From Prevotella sp. (GTDB lineage: Bacteria > Bacteroidota > Bacteroidia > Bacteroidales > Bacteroidaceae), in the NCBI GenBank assembly GCA_017413085.1, contig JAFPVC010000012.1:1-40849 (forward strand): a stretch of 40,849 bases of DNA, written 5' to 3'. The notes under the pieces are model-generated. The model saw nothing but the letters and a program-made list of their open reading frames with translations, ran no database searches and was not told where the DNA came from. Shown here piece after piece: positions 15,687 to 24,709 of this stretch. The number at the start of each line of letters is the position of its first letter. The first letter of the stretch is position 1. The position numbers and the translations under genes are program-made.

Positions 15687-18674
15687 TTATTCTACTATTA
15701 CTTTCTTGCCATTGTTTATATACATGCCAGACTTCGCTGGTTTGCCGTCAAGGCGTATGCCGTCTATGGTGTACCAAGCCTCGCTGTCAAAGGTCACCTC
15801 ACCCGTTTTGGTGTCAATCTCGCCGATGCCAGTAGTCTCGCCGTTGGCATCTACAAGTCTTACTGTGATGGTCTGTGGCAACTCGTTCATAACTGATGCA
15901 GTGCCGCTCATACCACTGGCCTTGGCTCCATTAGAGTCTGTGGTCTCGGGCTCGCTGCCAGCCCACATCAGGTAGCACGACGTGGGGCGGATCTTTGCGC
16001 CGACCTTCGCCCTCACGAATTCGCCAGCCTCGACAATTTGTCCGTCCACCTCCTTGGTATTCCCTGCGAAGCCATACACCTTGCCGATTTCCTCAGGGTT
16101 CTCGCTGTCGCTCCAGTAGCGCGGCTGGTAGGTGCCTTTGAAGTTCCATTTGTTCCACAAATATGTGCCATCACTGCCGTCATACGGGGTCACCTTCTCG
16201 CCGCCCTCGTTGCCCTCGGTGAAGATGTTGATGCCGCCGCTAACATACATTGCCCAATGCTCCGTGCTCTCGCCGGGCACGTAGAGGTACGGATGGTTGG
16301 CCTGCAGCGTGGTCTCGACCACCTCGTTCGATAATGTCTCGCCTGCTTCTATCATCACGGCCACCCACTTGTGATCCTGATTCTCCTCGATGCCCTTGAA
16401 CTCGTAGAACTTCCCCGACGGATTTTCGTTGGATTCAGCCAGCGTGATGCGGTTCCTCGTGAAGTTGAACGGCAGCATGATGGTCACGGGCTTTCCAGCA
16501 GTGAACGAGCGGTTATAGCGCAGGCTCTCCGTCCACAGTGGCGACGTAATGTCGGGAATGCCGAGGGGCGCGTCGTCATACTCAATGTTGTAACTCTTCA
16601 CCCCGCTGTAGTCGTACTTCTCCACCAAGTCACCGTATGTCGGCGTGTAGTACTTGCCGTCGAAGACCATGGTGTGGCCATAGACCTTCAGGAAGCAGTG
16701 GTCGGTCGGGGTGCCAAAGTGGGCGAAATTGTCGGGAGCGGTTGCTGATTCCACAGCGGGCGAGCCTTGCTTCAAGCCGCGTGTGCCGACGTAGAAGCAG
16801 TTGGTCAACGTGCCCCCGCCGTAGTCGTTGCTGCGGTGGAAGAAGGTGCTGTTCTTGTCGTTGTCATATCCCCACAGCAGTTCGCACTTGTTGCCGTTGT
16901 TGTCGTACTGGCCGTGCAGGAAGAGGCAATCGGTGAGGTCAACATACGCATACTGCGACATGGCACCGACGAATCCGCCGCAGCCGTAGGTCTGATTCCA
17001 GGTGTTCGAGTTACAGATGAGTCCGTCGAACACGCAGCCCGTGATGTTGCAGTCCACGAGGTAGTTCGTATACTGTACGTAGCCCACGATACCACCGTGC
17101 CCCGCTTCACCGTTGATGGTGCTGCTGATTCGGGTGCTCACATGGCAGTTCTCAATGGTGAGGTTGCCGCTGGCAGAGCCTACCAAACCGCCCATGTAGT
17201 GCCAAATGCCGCCCTCAATCTGTCCCGTTGCGTGCAGGTTGCGGATGGTGGCACCGTTAGTGGTGCAGAAAGGAGCGCAATTAGGCATATCGGCAGTATA
17301 GTTGAAGGTCAGCGTATGGCCGTTGCCGTCGAACGTTCCTTTGAACGGGTATTTTCCGCTACCCGCCATCGTTGTCACGCTGATGTCGTCGCCCAGCATC
17401 ACGGTTTTGCTGCTGAAGCCGTTCAATTCGGCATCCACCTCCATTCGTCGGCAGAAGTAGTCCCAACCTTCAGCGGTCTTGATGGTGTAGATGTCGCCGC
17501 TCTGTGTGATGTTGTCTTCATTCAGCGGATATGTGAACGTGGCGCTGATGTTCACGTCCTCGGCGGGCATGTTGAACGTGTAGGTGTTGCCGCTTTGCGT
17601 GTAGGCGATGCTGTTGCCCAATGTTGCGCCCGTCAGGGTCAGCCCTTCAAGACTCTCGTCCATCTGCTGCGTATAGGTGATGATTATCTCGTCGCCCTCC
17701 AAAGCCGAGGTCTTGCTAACACTGAACTGCGAGTAATTGTTGTTGACCTTGTATCCGGCCAAGATGTTAAAGTCCTTGGTCAGCGTGTAGTTGTTGCCGC
17801 CAATGGTAACGATGACGCTGGCGGTATAGGAACCTACATCTGACACTTGGGATGGCAAAGTGGTAGTTTGACCTGTAGTGTTATTAGTATAGGTGATATT
17901 ACCTTTCGTCGCCTGAAGTCCCGTCTGCTGGTTGAACTCTGCCAAGTTGATGCTCGCTGGATTGTAGGTGAAGCCACCATTGCTTGTGCAGTCTTCGACG
18001 CTCAAAGTCAGCGTGGCCTTGCCGCCGGTGAGACCGCAATTGTGGTATTGGCTCTGCTGGTTGCAGGTGGCGGTCAAGGTGTTGCCGCTGACGTTGAACG
18101 AGAAGTTGTGACCAGGGTCTTCGGGGTCTGGCTCTTCCACCTCAACTTCATACGTCACCGTAATAGAGCCGTTGTTGAATTTAAAACCCTGAGCCTCTGG
18201 AGCTGTTCCACCTGGGGCTGTCATGAACATCAGTTTCAACGGTAGCGAAGCCGTAACGTCTAAACTGCCAGTGAAGGTAAAGTCTGTATATGATGTCATG
18301 TTTTCGTCATAATAAGACGCGAAGGTTGTTGAGCATAGCAGCGTGTTATTGTCCTTACCAGCTTTCAAACACATTCCGTTTTGACAGAACTGAACGTTCT
18401 TCAATTCTACTTTAGTCACCTTACCTACGATATCGGGGAAACTGATTTCTGTTCCAATCAATGAGCCGCCGTGTAGAATCTTCGTCGTAGTATTATTGGC
18501 TTTCCATGTACCTATACTAAGCACCAGTCTTTCTCCAGCGGAGTTTGTCACTTCAGAGCCGGAAACACCCGTGCCGTTCATCGGCCACGTCATGGTCCTC
18601 GTCTCCTTCACCGTTGTCGCGCTTATTGATGCCGTAGACAGAACTAAGAAAAATAAATAAATTATTTTTTTCAT
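15687..18674 (-). CDS. Large exported surface protein with GLUG-like region
   Basis: 995 residues with a clear signal peptide (MKKIIYLFFLVLSTASIS). The N-terminal third is beta-rich. At about 385-620 it has an FDGNGHTLTFNY entry strand and GGLVGSASGNLTIENCHV and GGIVGYV motifs typical of GLUG repeats. It ends in AWYTIDGIRLDGKPAKSGMY plus a basic KK-VIVE end, the same tail type as the proteins at 2795 and 6503, but without the 7-nt repeat before it. Ligand unknown; a role in attachment or glycan binding is inferred from the family. The start lies 4 bp after the stop of the LRR gene 18679-19581, so the two are co-transcribed, and the 55-residue peptide follows. Confidence 0.85.
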   Translation of the reverse strand: MKKIIYLFFLVLSTASISATTVKETRTMTWPMNGTGVSGSEVTNSAGERLVLSIGTWKANNTTTKILHGGSLIGTEISFPDIVGKVTKVELKNVQFCQNGMCLKAGKDNNTLLCSTTFASYYDENMTSYTDFTFTGSLDVTASLPLKLMFMTAPGGTAPEAQGFKFNNGSITVTYEVEVEEPDPEDPGHNFSFNVSGNTLTATCNQQSQYHNCGLTGGKATLTLSVEDCTSNGGFTYNPASINLAEFNQQTGLQATKGNITYTNNTTGQTTTLPSQVSDVGSYTASVIVTIGGNNYTLTKDFNILAGYKVNNNYSQFSVSKTSALEGDEIIITYTQQMDESLEGLTLTGATLGNSIAYTQSGNTYTFNMPAEDVNISATFTYPLNEDNITQSGDIYTIKTAEGWDYFCRRMEVDAELNGFSSKTVMLGDDISVTTMAGSGKYPFKGTFDGNGHTLTFNYTADMPNCAPFCTTNGATIRNLHATGQIEGGIWHYMGGLVGSASGNLTIENCHVSTRISSTINGEAGHGGIVGYVQYTNYLVDCNITGCVFDGLICNSNTWNQTYGCGGFVGAMSQYAYVDLTDCLFLHGQYDNNGNKCELLWGYDNDKNSTFFHRSNDYGGGTLTNCFYVGTRGLKQGSPAVESATAPDNFAHFGTPTDHCFLKVYGHTMVFDGKYYTPTYGDLVEKYDYSGVKSYNIEYDDAPLGIPDITSPLWTESLRYNRSFTAGKPVTIMLPFNFTRNRITLAESNENPSGKFYEFKGIEENQDHKWVAVMIEAGETLSNEVVETTLQANHPYLYVPGESTEHWAMYVSGGINIFTEGNEGGEKVTPYDGSDGTYLWNKWNFKGTYQPRYWSDSENPEEIGKVYGFAGNTKEVDGQIVEAGEFVRAKVGAKIRPTSCYLMWAGSEPETTDSNGAKASGMSGTASVMNELPQTITVRLVDANGETTGIGEIDTKTGEVTFDSEAWYTIDGIRLDGKPAKSGMYINNGKKVIVE

Positions 18675-18678
18675 CTTT

Positions 18679-19581
18679 TTAGAAATCTAATTGATAATAG
18701 TTATAACTCGTAGACAAATATGCGTTGTTTGCATTAATTATGTGTGAATTAGTTATTTTCATAAAACCATCATCACCATTGCAATAATAATTATACAATC
18801 CATTTGATGTAGCGGGGATATTTGAGTCTGAAAATACTGGCGTGAGAATCGATATTGGAGAATCACACCAAGAAGTTGTTGCGATTATATCGAAATAATT
18901 TCCTGAATTACGTTTAACGCAAACGCCTACATTGGCTGGGATTACTACAGCGGGCGTTTTTTGAATTGTATAATCATTACTAACTCCTGTGCAATAATAA
19001 GCTGTTGCATTATTACTTACTTTGAAATTCACATTTGCACATAATGTCCTAATTTCAGAATCCATATTTATTCGTGATTTCAACTGCTCATACAAATAAA
19101 AGGGGAAGAACCTGTCTTCGGGGTCATCAATGTAATTGCTCAAATATTGAAGTGGCACGATGATTTCATCCACATAATTACAGCCACCGACAATATCGTC
19201 GATTTCTCCGAAGTCGATTTCACTAATGTCGTTTGTAAACTCCAAAGTTGTCAGAGAACAACAATAATGGAAAGCGTTGTCCCTGATAAATCTAAGGTGG
19301 TTTGGCAGACGGATGTATTTTGCATTGCAGTCGTAAAATGCACCAGTGTTAATGCAAACTACATACTTGTACTGATTATTCTCATAGATATAATCAGGAA
19401 TATAAACCGTGTCTCCCTCTTCAGAAGGGAAAAACGTAAGTGCTAAACCAATGACACCTGATGATGGATCGTAAAATGGAGAAAAGTTGAAAACACCAGG
19501 ATCATCAACGATGGTCGCTTTAGTACTCAACGGAATGCCGAGCATTACCGTGAGAAATAGAGAATAAATGAATTTTTTCAT
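18679..19581 (-). CDS. Short BspA-like LRR exported protein
   Basis: 300 residues with a signal peptide (KKFIYSLFLTVMLGIPLSTKA). One or two LRR_5-type repeats are visible (VCINTGAFYDCNAKYIRLP, IRDNAFHYCCSLTTLEF). The C-terminal half is Tyr/Asn-rich with a series of NxxYYC/NYY motifs and lacks the GIRLxGKP tail seen in neighbouring surface proteins. Its base composition is visibly more AT-rich than the flanking genes, suggesting separate origin or decay. The stop is 4 bp before the start of the 995-residue protein, so they form one operon. No TAnnTTTG box was recognised upstream. Confidence 0.78.
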   Translation of the reverse strand: MKKFIYSLFLTVMLGIPLSTKATIVDDPGVFNFSPFYDPSSGVIGLALTFFPSEEGDTVYIPDYIYENNQYKYVVCINTGAFYDCNAKYIRLPNHLRFIRDNAFHYCCSLTTLEFTNDISEIDFGEIDDIVGGCNYVDEIIVPLQYLSNYIDDPEDRFFPFYLYEQLKSRINMDSEIRTLCANVNFKVSNNATAYYCTGVSNDYTIQKTPAVVIPANVGVCVKRNSGNYFDIIATTSWCDSPISILTPVFSDSNIPATSNGLYNYYCNGDDGFMKITNSHIINANNAYLSTSYNYYQLDF

Positions 19582-19903
19582 AATACCTATTTTTGTTTTT
19601 TAAAATTGTTTATGTCGTTTTTGCTTCGTCTGTTATTCTCGTCGGCATATAGCATACAAATGCGACAAGGCTCGTCCATGTCTCACTGTGAGACATGAAC
19701 GAGCCTTGCCATTATAAACATCCGTATAATTGGAACTTGCTGATATACAGCGTGTTACTGGGGGGGTAACAGCTTCTGCGCGCCACTCAGAACGAAGGCG
19801 TCAGCCCCTATGTTTAGGGTGTTGCAAGCATAGTGATATGTAGTGGTGAGCATCATTGATTATAGAGTGACCCCCTCCTGACCTCCCCAAGGGGAGGGAA
19901 GTG
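19582..19903. other. Gene-free stretch with a large hairpin and GC-rich repeat
   Basis: Holds the 43-nt hairpin at 19666-19708 and a CCTCCCC-AA-GGGGAGG repeat near 19882. No open frame with a recognisable product. Confidence 0.6.
19666..19708. other. Near-perfect 21-bp inverted repeat
   Basis: CAAGGCTCGT-C-CATGTCTCAC and GTGAGACATG-A-ACGAGCCTTG are separated by a single T, with one mismatch. No T-run follows on either strand, so it is not an ordinary terminator. Confidence 0.85.
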
Positions 19904-19945
19904 GTTTGTTGTTTGTGGTTTATTGTTTACTGTTTACCGTTTATT
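19904..19945. repeat. Six-copy 7-nt repeat (GTTTAYT)
   Basis: GTTTGTT, GTTTGTG, GTTTATT, GTTTACT, GTTTACC, GTTTATT. The last unit contains the stop codon of the small minus-strand gene upstream. Confidence 0.88.
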
Positions 19946-20160
19946 CTGGCTTATTTGTTAGAATCTCAATAGTTTCATTGAATTCTCCAAGGATTTCTTC
20001 TAAACGTGGATTTGACTTCTGTACAATCAAGGCAGCGGTAGCCGTCGGGTTCTTGGGCGTATAGCGTGCATAGGTAGCGAGTACCAGTAGCATCGGTAGC
20101 AGTGATAATCTGTGGCACGTCGTAATATTCGAGCGTGGCATTAAGTGTGAGCTGTCTCAT
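19941..20160 (-). pseudogene. Small protein gene broken by a one-base frameshift
   Basis: Two overlapping frames give the two halves of one ~72-residue protein. Frame one begins at ATG 20160 (MRQLTLNATLEYYDVPQI...) and reads well to DGYRCL. The other frame carries IVQKSNPRLEEILGEFNETI and ends at 19941. Removing one base near 20033 (the CTTGATTG stretch) joins them. The composition resembles short beta-rich Bacteroidales proteins found beside toxin-antitoxin genes, but I do not recognise the family. It lies 91 bp downstream of vapD on the same strand. Either a real inactivation or a base-calling error. Confidence 0.6.
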
Positions 20161-20250
20161 AGTGCGAGCATGTCATGACATTCTTTGTGTCAGTTAAAAT
20201 CGTCGTTCGGTTAATGTCATTGCAGTTGTCTGCATCTTGATATTATGTTG

Positions 20251-20532
20251 TTAACCATTCTTCACAGCCTCGGTGAAGTCAGACCATTCCTCTACGCGGT
20301 AGCCACGGATGTCACGCACGGACTTGCGAAACCAATCAATCCCCTTCAAGGCGTTCACCGCGTTGAAGAGGTTCAGCAGGTTGTCGGCGTTGGTCATATA
20401 GGTGCTACCCTGAACCCAATAGAAGCCGTGCTTGACCAATGTGCGCTTAATCTCGAAGTATGCACCGTGGTAGGGATTGCCGTAATGCTCCTGCAAGTCG
20501 GCTATGGTCATGTCAAAACTGAGTGCGTACAT
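20251..20532 (-). CDS. vapD: VapD-family endoribonuclease (Cas2-like fold)
   Basis: 93 residues, full length for VapD. It starts MYALSFDMTIADLQ, where the first beta strand carries the conserved Asp, has HGFYWVQGSTYMT in the middle, and ends in the diagnostic SVRDIRGYRVEEWSDFT segment. VapD proteins are ribonucleases of the Cas2-like ferredoxin fold and serve as toxins in small toxin-antitoxin pairs. The gene begins 3 bp after the stop of the 60-residue gene upstream, which is the likely antitoxin. No CRISPR array or other cas gene is present. Confidence 0.9.
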   Translation of the reverse strand: MYALSFDMTIADLQEHYGNPYHGAYFEIKRTLVKHGFYWVQGSTYMTNADNLLNLFNAVNALKGIDWFRKSVRDIRGYRVEEWSDFTEAVKNG

Positions 20533-20535
20533 AGG

Positions 20536-20718
20536 TTAATATGCTGGTTTGAACAGACATTCCTTCTCGAAGTAAATCTCTCCGTTGGGTGTCTCAGCCG
20601 AGATTACTGTGCCCACGAAAGGATTTGCCTCCACTTCTATCACCGTGCCCTGAGTCCAGTCGCTCTTGTGCGTAACCTCGGGCGAAATCAATACGTTGTC
20701 ACCTGTCTTCATGCTCAT
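20536..20718 (-). CDS. Probable cognate antitoxin of VapD
   Basis: 60 residues (58 if the second ATG at 20712 is used, giving MKTGDNV). A compact beta-rich protein (GTVIEVEANPFVGTVISAET, EIYFEKECLF) of a type found directly upstream of Bacteroidales vapD genes. Antitoxin role is inferred from size, order and the 3-bp spacing to vapD. A TAACTTTG box is at 20754-20747 on the minus strand, about 30 bp before the start. Confidence 0.65.
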   Translation of the reverse strand: MSMKTGDNVLISPEVTHKSDWTQGTVIEVEANPFVGTVISAETPNGEIYFEKECLFKPAY

Positions 20719-20746
20719 AATCTTATTTATAGTTTGATATCAATTG

Positions 20747-20754
20747 CAAAGTTA
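20747..20754 (-). promoter_or_regulatory. -7 box of the VapD module
   Basis: TAACTTTG on the minus strand about 30 bp upstream of the antitoxin start; upstream box weak. Confidence 0.6.
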
Positions 20755-20840
20755 CAACTTTTTTTCTGAAATAATGATAATATTTGCAGATTTTTAATGC
20801 GAAAATGTTAATATTCGGGTTCCGCAAGCCTCCTGCGCCA

Positions 20841-21116
20841 TTAGAACAAGTCTGCGTGTGTGCCAGTCTGTAAGAAAAGCAGCGTCAGCTCCATGTCATT
20901 TTGCTCCCATGTCATCAGCCAGTCGGGCTCGATGTGGCACTCCCACTGCCTGTCTCTGTTACCCGACAACTTGTGGGGGCGGTACTTCATGGGTAAAGTG
21001 CCGGTGGCTGCTAATATCAGCATAGCCTCTTGTATGTGGTGCATGTTGCACCCACGTTTCTCACAACGTTTCAAATCTTTATCGAAACGCTTAGTGGTCT
21101 TGATAAAGTACTTCAT
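20841..21116 (-). CDS. YafQ/RelE-family mRNA interferase toxin
   Basis: 91 residues. The N-terminal KTTKRFDKDLKRCEKRG, the central LSGNRDRQWECHIEPDW and the C-terminal ELTLLFLQTGTHADLF match the YafQ branch of RelE ribosome-dependent endoribonucleases. The pattern includes the basic cluster, the His/Asp of HIEPDW, and a final His-x-x-Leu-Phe. It starts within the stop of the antitoxin gene (ATGA overlap at 21113-21116), so translation is coupled. Catalytic details differ between members, so activity is inferred. Confidence 0.92.
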   Translation of the reverse strand: MKYFIKTTKRFDKDLKRCEKRGCNMHHIQEAMLILAATGTLPMKYRPHKLSGNRDRQWECHIEPDWLMTWEQNDMELTLLFLQTGTHADLF

Positions 21117-21349
21117 ACGTTGATGCCTAACTTCTGGAATAAGTCTTCAACCGAGTCGTATGTCGTAACTCGTCCGTTCTTTACGTCGTCCATCGCCTCA
21201 CGGTAGCCGGCAGTCTTAGTGATGTCGTACTCCTTCTTAGTAGCAGTTTTCTGCACCTTTACAGATGCTACACCCACAATCATCTTGCAAGCCTGCTTCA
21301 CTTTCTGGACAAGGCTTTCGTCGGGAATCTGTAATACCAATGTTGCCAT
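21113..21349 (-). CDS. Antitoxin of the YafQ-type pair
   Basis: 78 residues. It has an N-terminal beta strand MATLVLQIPDESL, a central helical part, and a C-terminal EAMDDVKNGRVTTYDSVEDLFQKLGI that is typical of toxin-wrapping tails in Bacteroidales RelB-like antitoxins. It ends in ATGA overlap with the toxin gene. A TAACTTTG box lies at 21423-21416 on the minus strand, about 67 bp upstream of the start. Confidence 0.88.
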   Translation of the reverse strand: MATLVLQIPDESLVQKVKQACKMIVGVASVKVQKTATKKEYDITKTAGYREAMDDVKNGRVTTYDSVEDLFQKLGINV

Positions 21350-21415
21350 AACCTTTTCCTTTTATTATTCTTCTATCATGCAATATTGCTGCGGTTTCGT
21401 ATTGCGTTTACGCTG

Positions 21416-21423
21416 CAAAGTTA
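21416..21423 (-). promoter_or_regulatory. -7 box of the YafQ-type toxin-antitoxin operon
   Basis: TAACTTTG on the minus strand, with TTTAG further upstream in place of a full TTTG box. Confidence 0.6.
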
Positions 21424-21550
21424 CACATTATTTTCTAAATAAGCAGCATTCGCCCGAAAAATATCTTTTTTCTTTTTTACAGGGTGTCCTAGAAACAATC
21501 CATGTAATCCGTTTATAATCCGTGCAATAGCCATATGGGGCGAAGCTAAA

Positions 21551-21577
21551 TCTGTTTAATCTGTTTAATCTGTGGTA
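21551..21577. repeat. 9-nt repeat TCTGTTTAA
   Basis: Two exact copies (21551-21568) and a partial third (TCTGTGG), with related AATCCGTTTATAATCCGTG just to the left (about 21508-21527). This lies in the 268-bp gap between the toxin-antitoxin pair and prfC; nothing else is seen there. Confidence 0.6.
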
Positions 21578-21691
21578 GAATAAAAATTGTCTGAAATTAT
21601 CTTCATTGTCATAATATAAGAAAACGACTACGAAAACATTTTCAGACAATTCATTTAGTCTATTCTGAACAAATCCATGTCATTGGAATTA

Positions 21692-23284
21692 TCAGAACTC
21701 ACTTGTGAAGTGGAACTTGATGTGTTCGAAGTCCTGTTGTGCCATTGAGAGTACGTAGCCGGAATCGGCAAGGAAGACGTCGCGGCCGTCCTTGTCCTTT
21801 GCCATGTACTGGTATTTGCGCTTCTTGAAGTTCTCAAGCTCCTGCTCGTTGTCGCTCTCTACCCAGCATGCCTTGTAGAGATGCACCGGTTCCCAGCGAC
21901 ACTTGGCGTTGTACTCGTTCTCCAGGCGGTATTGTATGACCTCAAACTGCAGTTGGCCTACGGTGCCCACGATGCGGCGGCCGTTGAACTGGTTGACGAA
22001 AAGCTGTGCCACACCCTCGTTCATAAGCTGCTCCAAACCTTTCTGGAACTGCTTTGCCTTCATCGGGTCGTCGTTCTCTATGTACTTGAACATCTCTGGA
22101 GAGAACGAAGGCAGTCCGCGGAAATGCAACTGCTCGCCCTCGGTCAGTGTGTCGCCAATCTTGAATATGCCGTTGTCTGGCAGACCTACGATGTCGCCTG
22201 CCCATGCCTCGTCGATGGTTTCCTTGCGCTGCGCCATGAACTGCGTTGGCGATGAGAAACGCACCGTCTTGCCCATGCCGACGTGCAGATAAGGCTGGTT
22301 GCGCTGGAACTTGCCCGAGCATACCTTGCAGAATGCGATACATGAGCGGTGGTTAGGGTCGATGTTGGCAGTAATCTTGAAGATGAAGCCCGTGAACTTA
22401 GGTTCGTCAGGGCTTACCATGCGCTCCTCTGCCTTTGTGGGACGTGGTGACGGGGCTATCTCAACGAAGCAGTCGAGCAACTCCTGCACACCGAAGTTAT
22501 TGAGGGCGGAACCGAAGAATACCGGTGCCACCTCTGCAGTGCGGTATGTCTCAACATTGAACTCAGGATATACGCCACTGACAAGTTCGAGGTCGTCACG
22601 CAACTGCTGTGCATCGTTCTCACCCACCTGGGCATCGAGTTCGCTCGATGCGATGTCAACGGCCACCTTCTCCGTCACGCGCTGCTTGTCGGGAGTGAAG
22701 AGGTTGAGCTGCTGCTCGTAGATGTTGTAAACGCCCTTGAACTTCACACCCTGGTTGATAGGCCACGACAGCGGGCGCACCTTTATCTGCAGTTCCTGCT
22801 CCAGTTCGTCGAGCAGGTCGAACGGGTCGCGACCCTCGCGGTCCATCTTGTTGATGAATATGATGACAGGGGTGTTGCGCATACGGCACACCTCCATGAG
22901 CTTGCGTGTCTGCGCCTCCACGCCCTTGGCACCGTCAACGACGATGATGGCAGAATCGACGGCCGTCAGCGTACGGTAGGTATCCTCGGCGAAGTCCTGG
23001 TGTCCAGGAGTGTCGAGGATGTTTACCTTGTAAACCACGTCGGCAGATGCCGTCGGTGGAGTGTAGTCAAACTCCATCACGGAGGTTGACACCGAGATAC
23101 CGCGCTGTTTCTCTATGTCCATCCAGTCGGATGTGGCGGTCTTGCGTATCTTGTTTGATTTCACAGCGCCGGCCACCTGTATCTGTCCGCCGAAAAGGAG
23201 AAATTTCTCTGTCAGCGTTGTCTTACCTGCGTCAGGGTGTGATATGATGGCGAACGTGCGCCTGCGTTCTATTTCTTGATTCAT
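21692..23284 (-). CDS. prfC: Peptide chain release factor 3
   Basis: 530 residues (E. coli RF3 is 529). GTPase that removes RF1/RF2 from ribosomes after termination. The P-loop [10 protein letters not shown] (15-24), the switch-II region [14 protein letters not shown] and the G4 motif [14 protein letters not shown] are all canonical. The C-terminal half has the EF-G-like domain with the [17 protein letters not shown] signature. Stand-alone gene with its own perfect-spacing promoter at 23317-23348; 114 bp separate it from rarA. Confidence 0.98.
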   Translation of the reverse strand: MNQEIERRRTFAIISHPDAGKTTLTEKFLLFGGQIQVAGAVKSNKIRKTATSDWMDIEKQRGISVSTSVMEFDYTPPTASADVVYKVNILDTPGHQDFAEDTYRTLTAVDSAIIVVDGAKGVEAQTRKLMEVCRMRNTPVIIFINKMDREGRDPFDLLDELEQELQIKVRPLSWPINQGVKFKGVYNIYEQQLNLFTPDKQRVTEKVAVDIASSELDAQVGENDAQQLRDDLELVSGVYPEFNVETYRTAEVAPVFFGSALNNFGVQELLDCFVEIAPSPRPTKAEERMVSPDEPKFTGFIFKITANIDPNHRSCIAFCKVCSGKFQRNQPYLHVGMGKTVRFSSPTQFMAQRKETIDEAWAGDIVGLPDNGIFKIGDTLTEGEQLHFRGLPSFSPEMFKYIENDDPMKAKQFQKGLEQLMNEGVAQLFVNQFNGRRIVGTVGQLQFEVIQYRLENEYNAKCRWEPVHLYKACWVESDNEQELENFKKRKYQYMAKDKDGRDVFLADSGYVLSMAQQDFEHIKFHFTSEF

Positions 23285-23316
23285 ATAATATTAAGTATTC
23301 TTTTTATTTTAGGATG

Positions 23317-23348
23317 CAAAGGTACAAAAACTTTTCTAAAACCACAAA
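23317..23348 (-). promoter_or_regulatory. prfC promoter
   Basis: TTTG (23348-23345) and TACCTTTG (23324-23317) on the minus strand, 20 nt apart. Confidence 0.88.
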
Positions 23349-23398
23349 AATCCACACTGTATTTAATTAACAGTTCATCTGATTATGAGACACAAAGC

Positions 23399-24670
23399 CT
23401 ATGAGCTATACCTGTCTCCCCACAGACGCAGCATCTGCTGATACTGCTTTTCCTCCACAGGAGTATGCTGTGCATGCCACAACCTTGTGGAAACAAGGGC
23501 GTCAGGCATATACTGCTGCTGAGCGAAGTTGCCGGGATAGTCATGCGGATACTTATATCCATCACTGTATCCGAGTTCCTTCATAAGCGATGTGGGAGCA
23601 TTGCGCAAATGCAGCGGCACAGGCAGATTACCTGTCTGCTTCACCAGCTGCAACGCACTGTTAATGCCATTATATGCAGAGTTGCTCTTGGGAGATGTGG
23701 CAAGGTACACACATGCCTCAGCCAGTGCTATGCGAGCTTCCGGCCAACCAATCTTCATCACCGTGTCGAATGCGGCATTAGCAAGCAACAAGGCATTCGG
23801 ATTTGCAAGTCCGATGTCTTCCGACGCACTGATTACCAAGCGACGGGCTATGAACTGTGGGTCTTCCCCACCCTCAATCATACGTGCCATCCAATAGAGT
23901 GCCGCATCAGGGTCACTGCCACGTATGCTCTTGATAAAAGCAGATATGACATCATAGTGCATCTCACCCTGCTTGTCGTATGCCAACGGATTCTGCTGAA
24001 GGCGGCTCACCACCAGCTGGTCAGTAATCTCAATAGTGGTAGAAGACTCCGATTCAACAACCAACTGCAGTATGTTTAGCAACTTGCGCGCATCGCCACC
24101 ACTATAACGCATCAGGGCTGCTGTCTCCGTAAGTCGGATGTCAAGTTTCTTCAGTTCCTCGTCGGTAGTCAGCGCACGATGAAGCAGTTCCTCAAGGTCA
24201 GCCTTCTCCAACGGCTTGAGCACATACAACTGGCAACGCGACAACAGCGGACGTATCACCTCAAACGACGGGTTCTCCGTTGTGGCTCCAATCAGTGTTA
24301 CGACACCGCGCTCCACCGCGCCGAGCAGTGAATCCTGCTGCGATTTTGAGAAACGGTGTATCTCATCAATAAACAATATGGGCGAAGCCGTAGAGAAGAA
24401 GCGGTTGTTCTTTGCTTTCTCTATAACCTCACGCACATCCTTTACGCCACTCGTCACCGCTGACAGTGTATAGAATGGTGTATCAAGCCGGCTGGCTATG
24501 ATTTGGGCAAGCGTTGTCTTGCCAACCCCCGGCGGCCCCCATAATATAAAGGAGGATATGTGCCCCGACTCAATCATGTTGCGCAGCACCGCACCTTCAC
24601 CCATCAGGTGTTTCTGTCCTATGTATTCATCAAGCGTCTTTGGACGAAGACGTTCTGCTAAAGGCTGCAA
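23399..24670 (-). CDS. rarA: Replication-associated recombination protein A (RarA/MgsA)
   Basis: 423 residues. A clamp-loader-like AAA+ ATPase that acts at stalled forks. It starts PLAERLRPKTLDEYIGQKHL, the family's N-terminal signature. Walker A GPPGVGKT (45-52), Walker B ILFIDEIHRF, sensor 1 IGATTENPSFEV and the C-terminal PKSNSAYNGINSAL and LRNAPTSLMKELGY motifs are all present. It lies 39 bp after the PhnP-like gene on the same strand and probably ends the operon that begins further upstream. Confidence 0.97.
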   Translation of the reverse strand: MQPLAERLRPKTLDEYIGQKHLMGEGAVLRNMIESGHISSFILWGPPGVGKTTLAQIIASRLDTPFYTLSAVTSGVKDVREVIEKAKNNRFFSTASPILFIDEIHRFSKSQQDSLLGAVERGVVTLIGATTENPSFEVIRPLLSRCQLYVLKPLEKADLEELLHRALTTDEELKKLDIRLTETAALMRYSGGDARKLLNILQLVVESESSTTIEITDQLVVSRLQQNPLAYDKQGEMHYDVISAFIKSIRGSDPDAALYWMARMIEGGEDPQFIARRLVISASEDIGLANPNALLLANAAFDTVMKIGWPEARIALAEACVYLATSPKSNSAYNGINSALQLVKQTGNLPVPLHLRNAPTSLMKELGYSDGYKYPHDYPGNFAQQQYMPDALVSTRLWHAQHTPVEEKQYQQMLRLWGDRYSS

Positions 24671-24709
24671 TAGAATTGCTTTGATAAAAAATTAATGTCG
24701 AAAATGTCG

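Noticed and set aside
20170-20181. Perfect palindrome ATGTCATGACAT as an operator
   Set aside because: Only 12 bp, located downstream of vapD rather than at its promoter, and no second copy near the other toxin-antitoxin promoter.
20251-20532. Cas2 of a CRISPR system
   Set aside because: The C-terminal SVRDIRGYRVEEWSDF signature is that of VapD, the gene has a small partner directly upstream, and there is no array or cas1.
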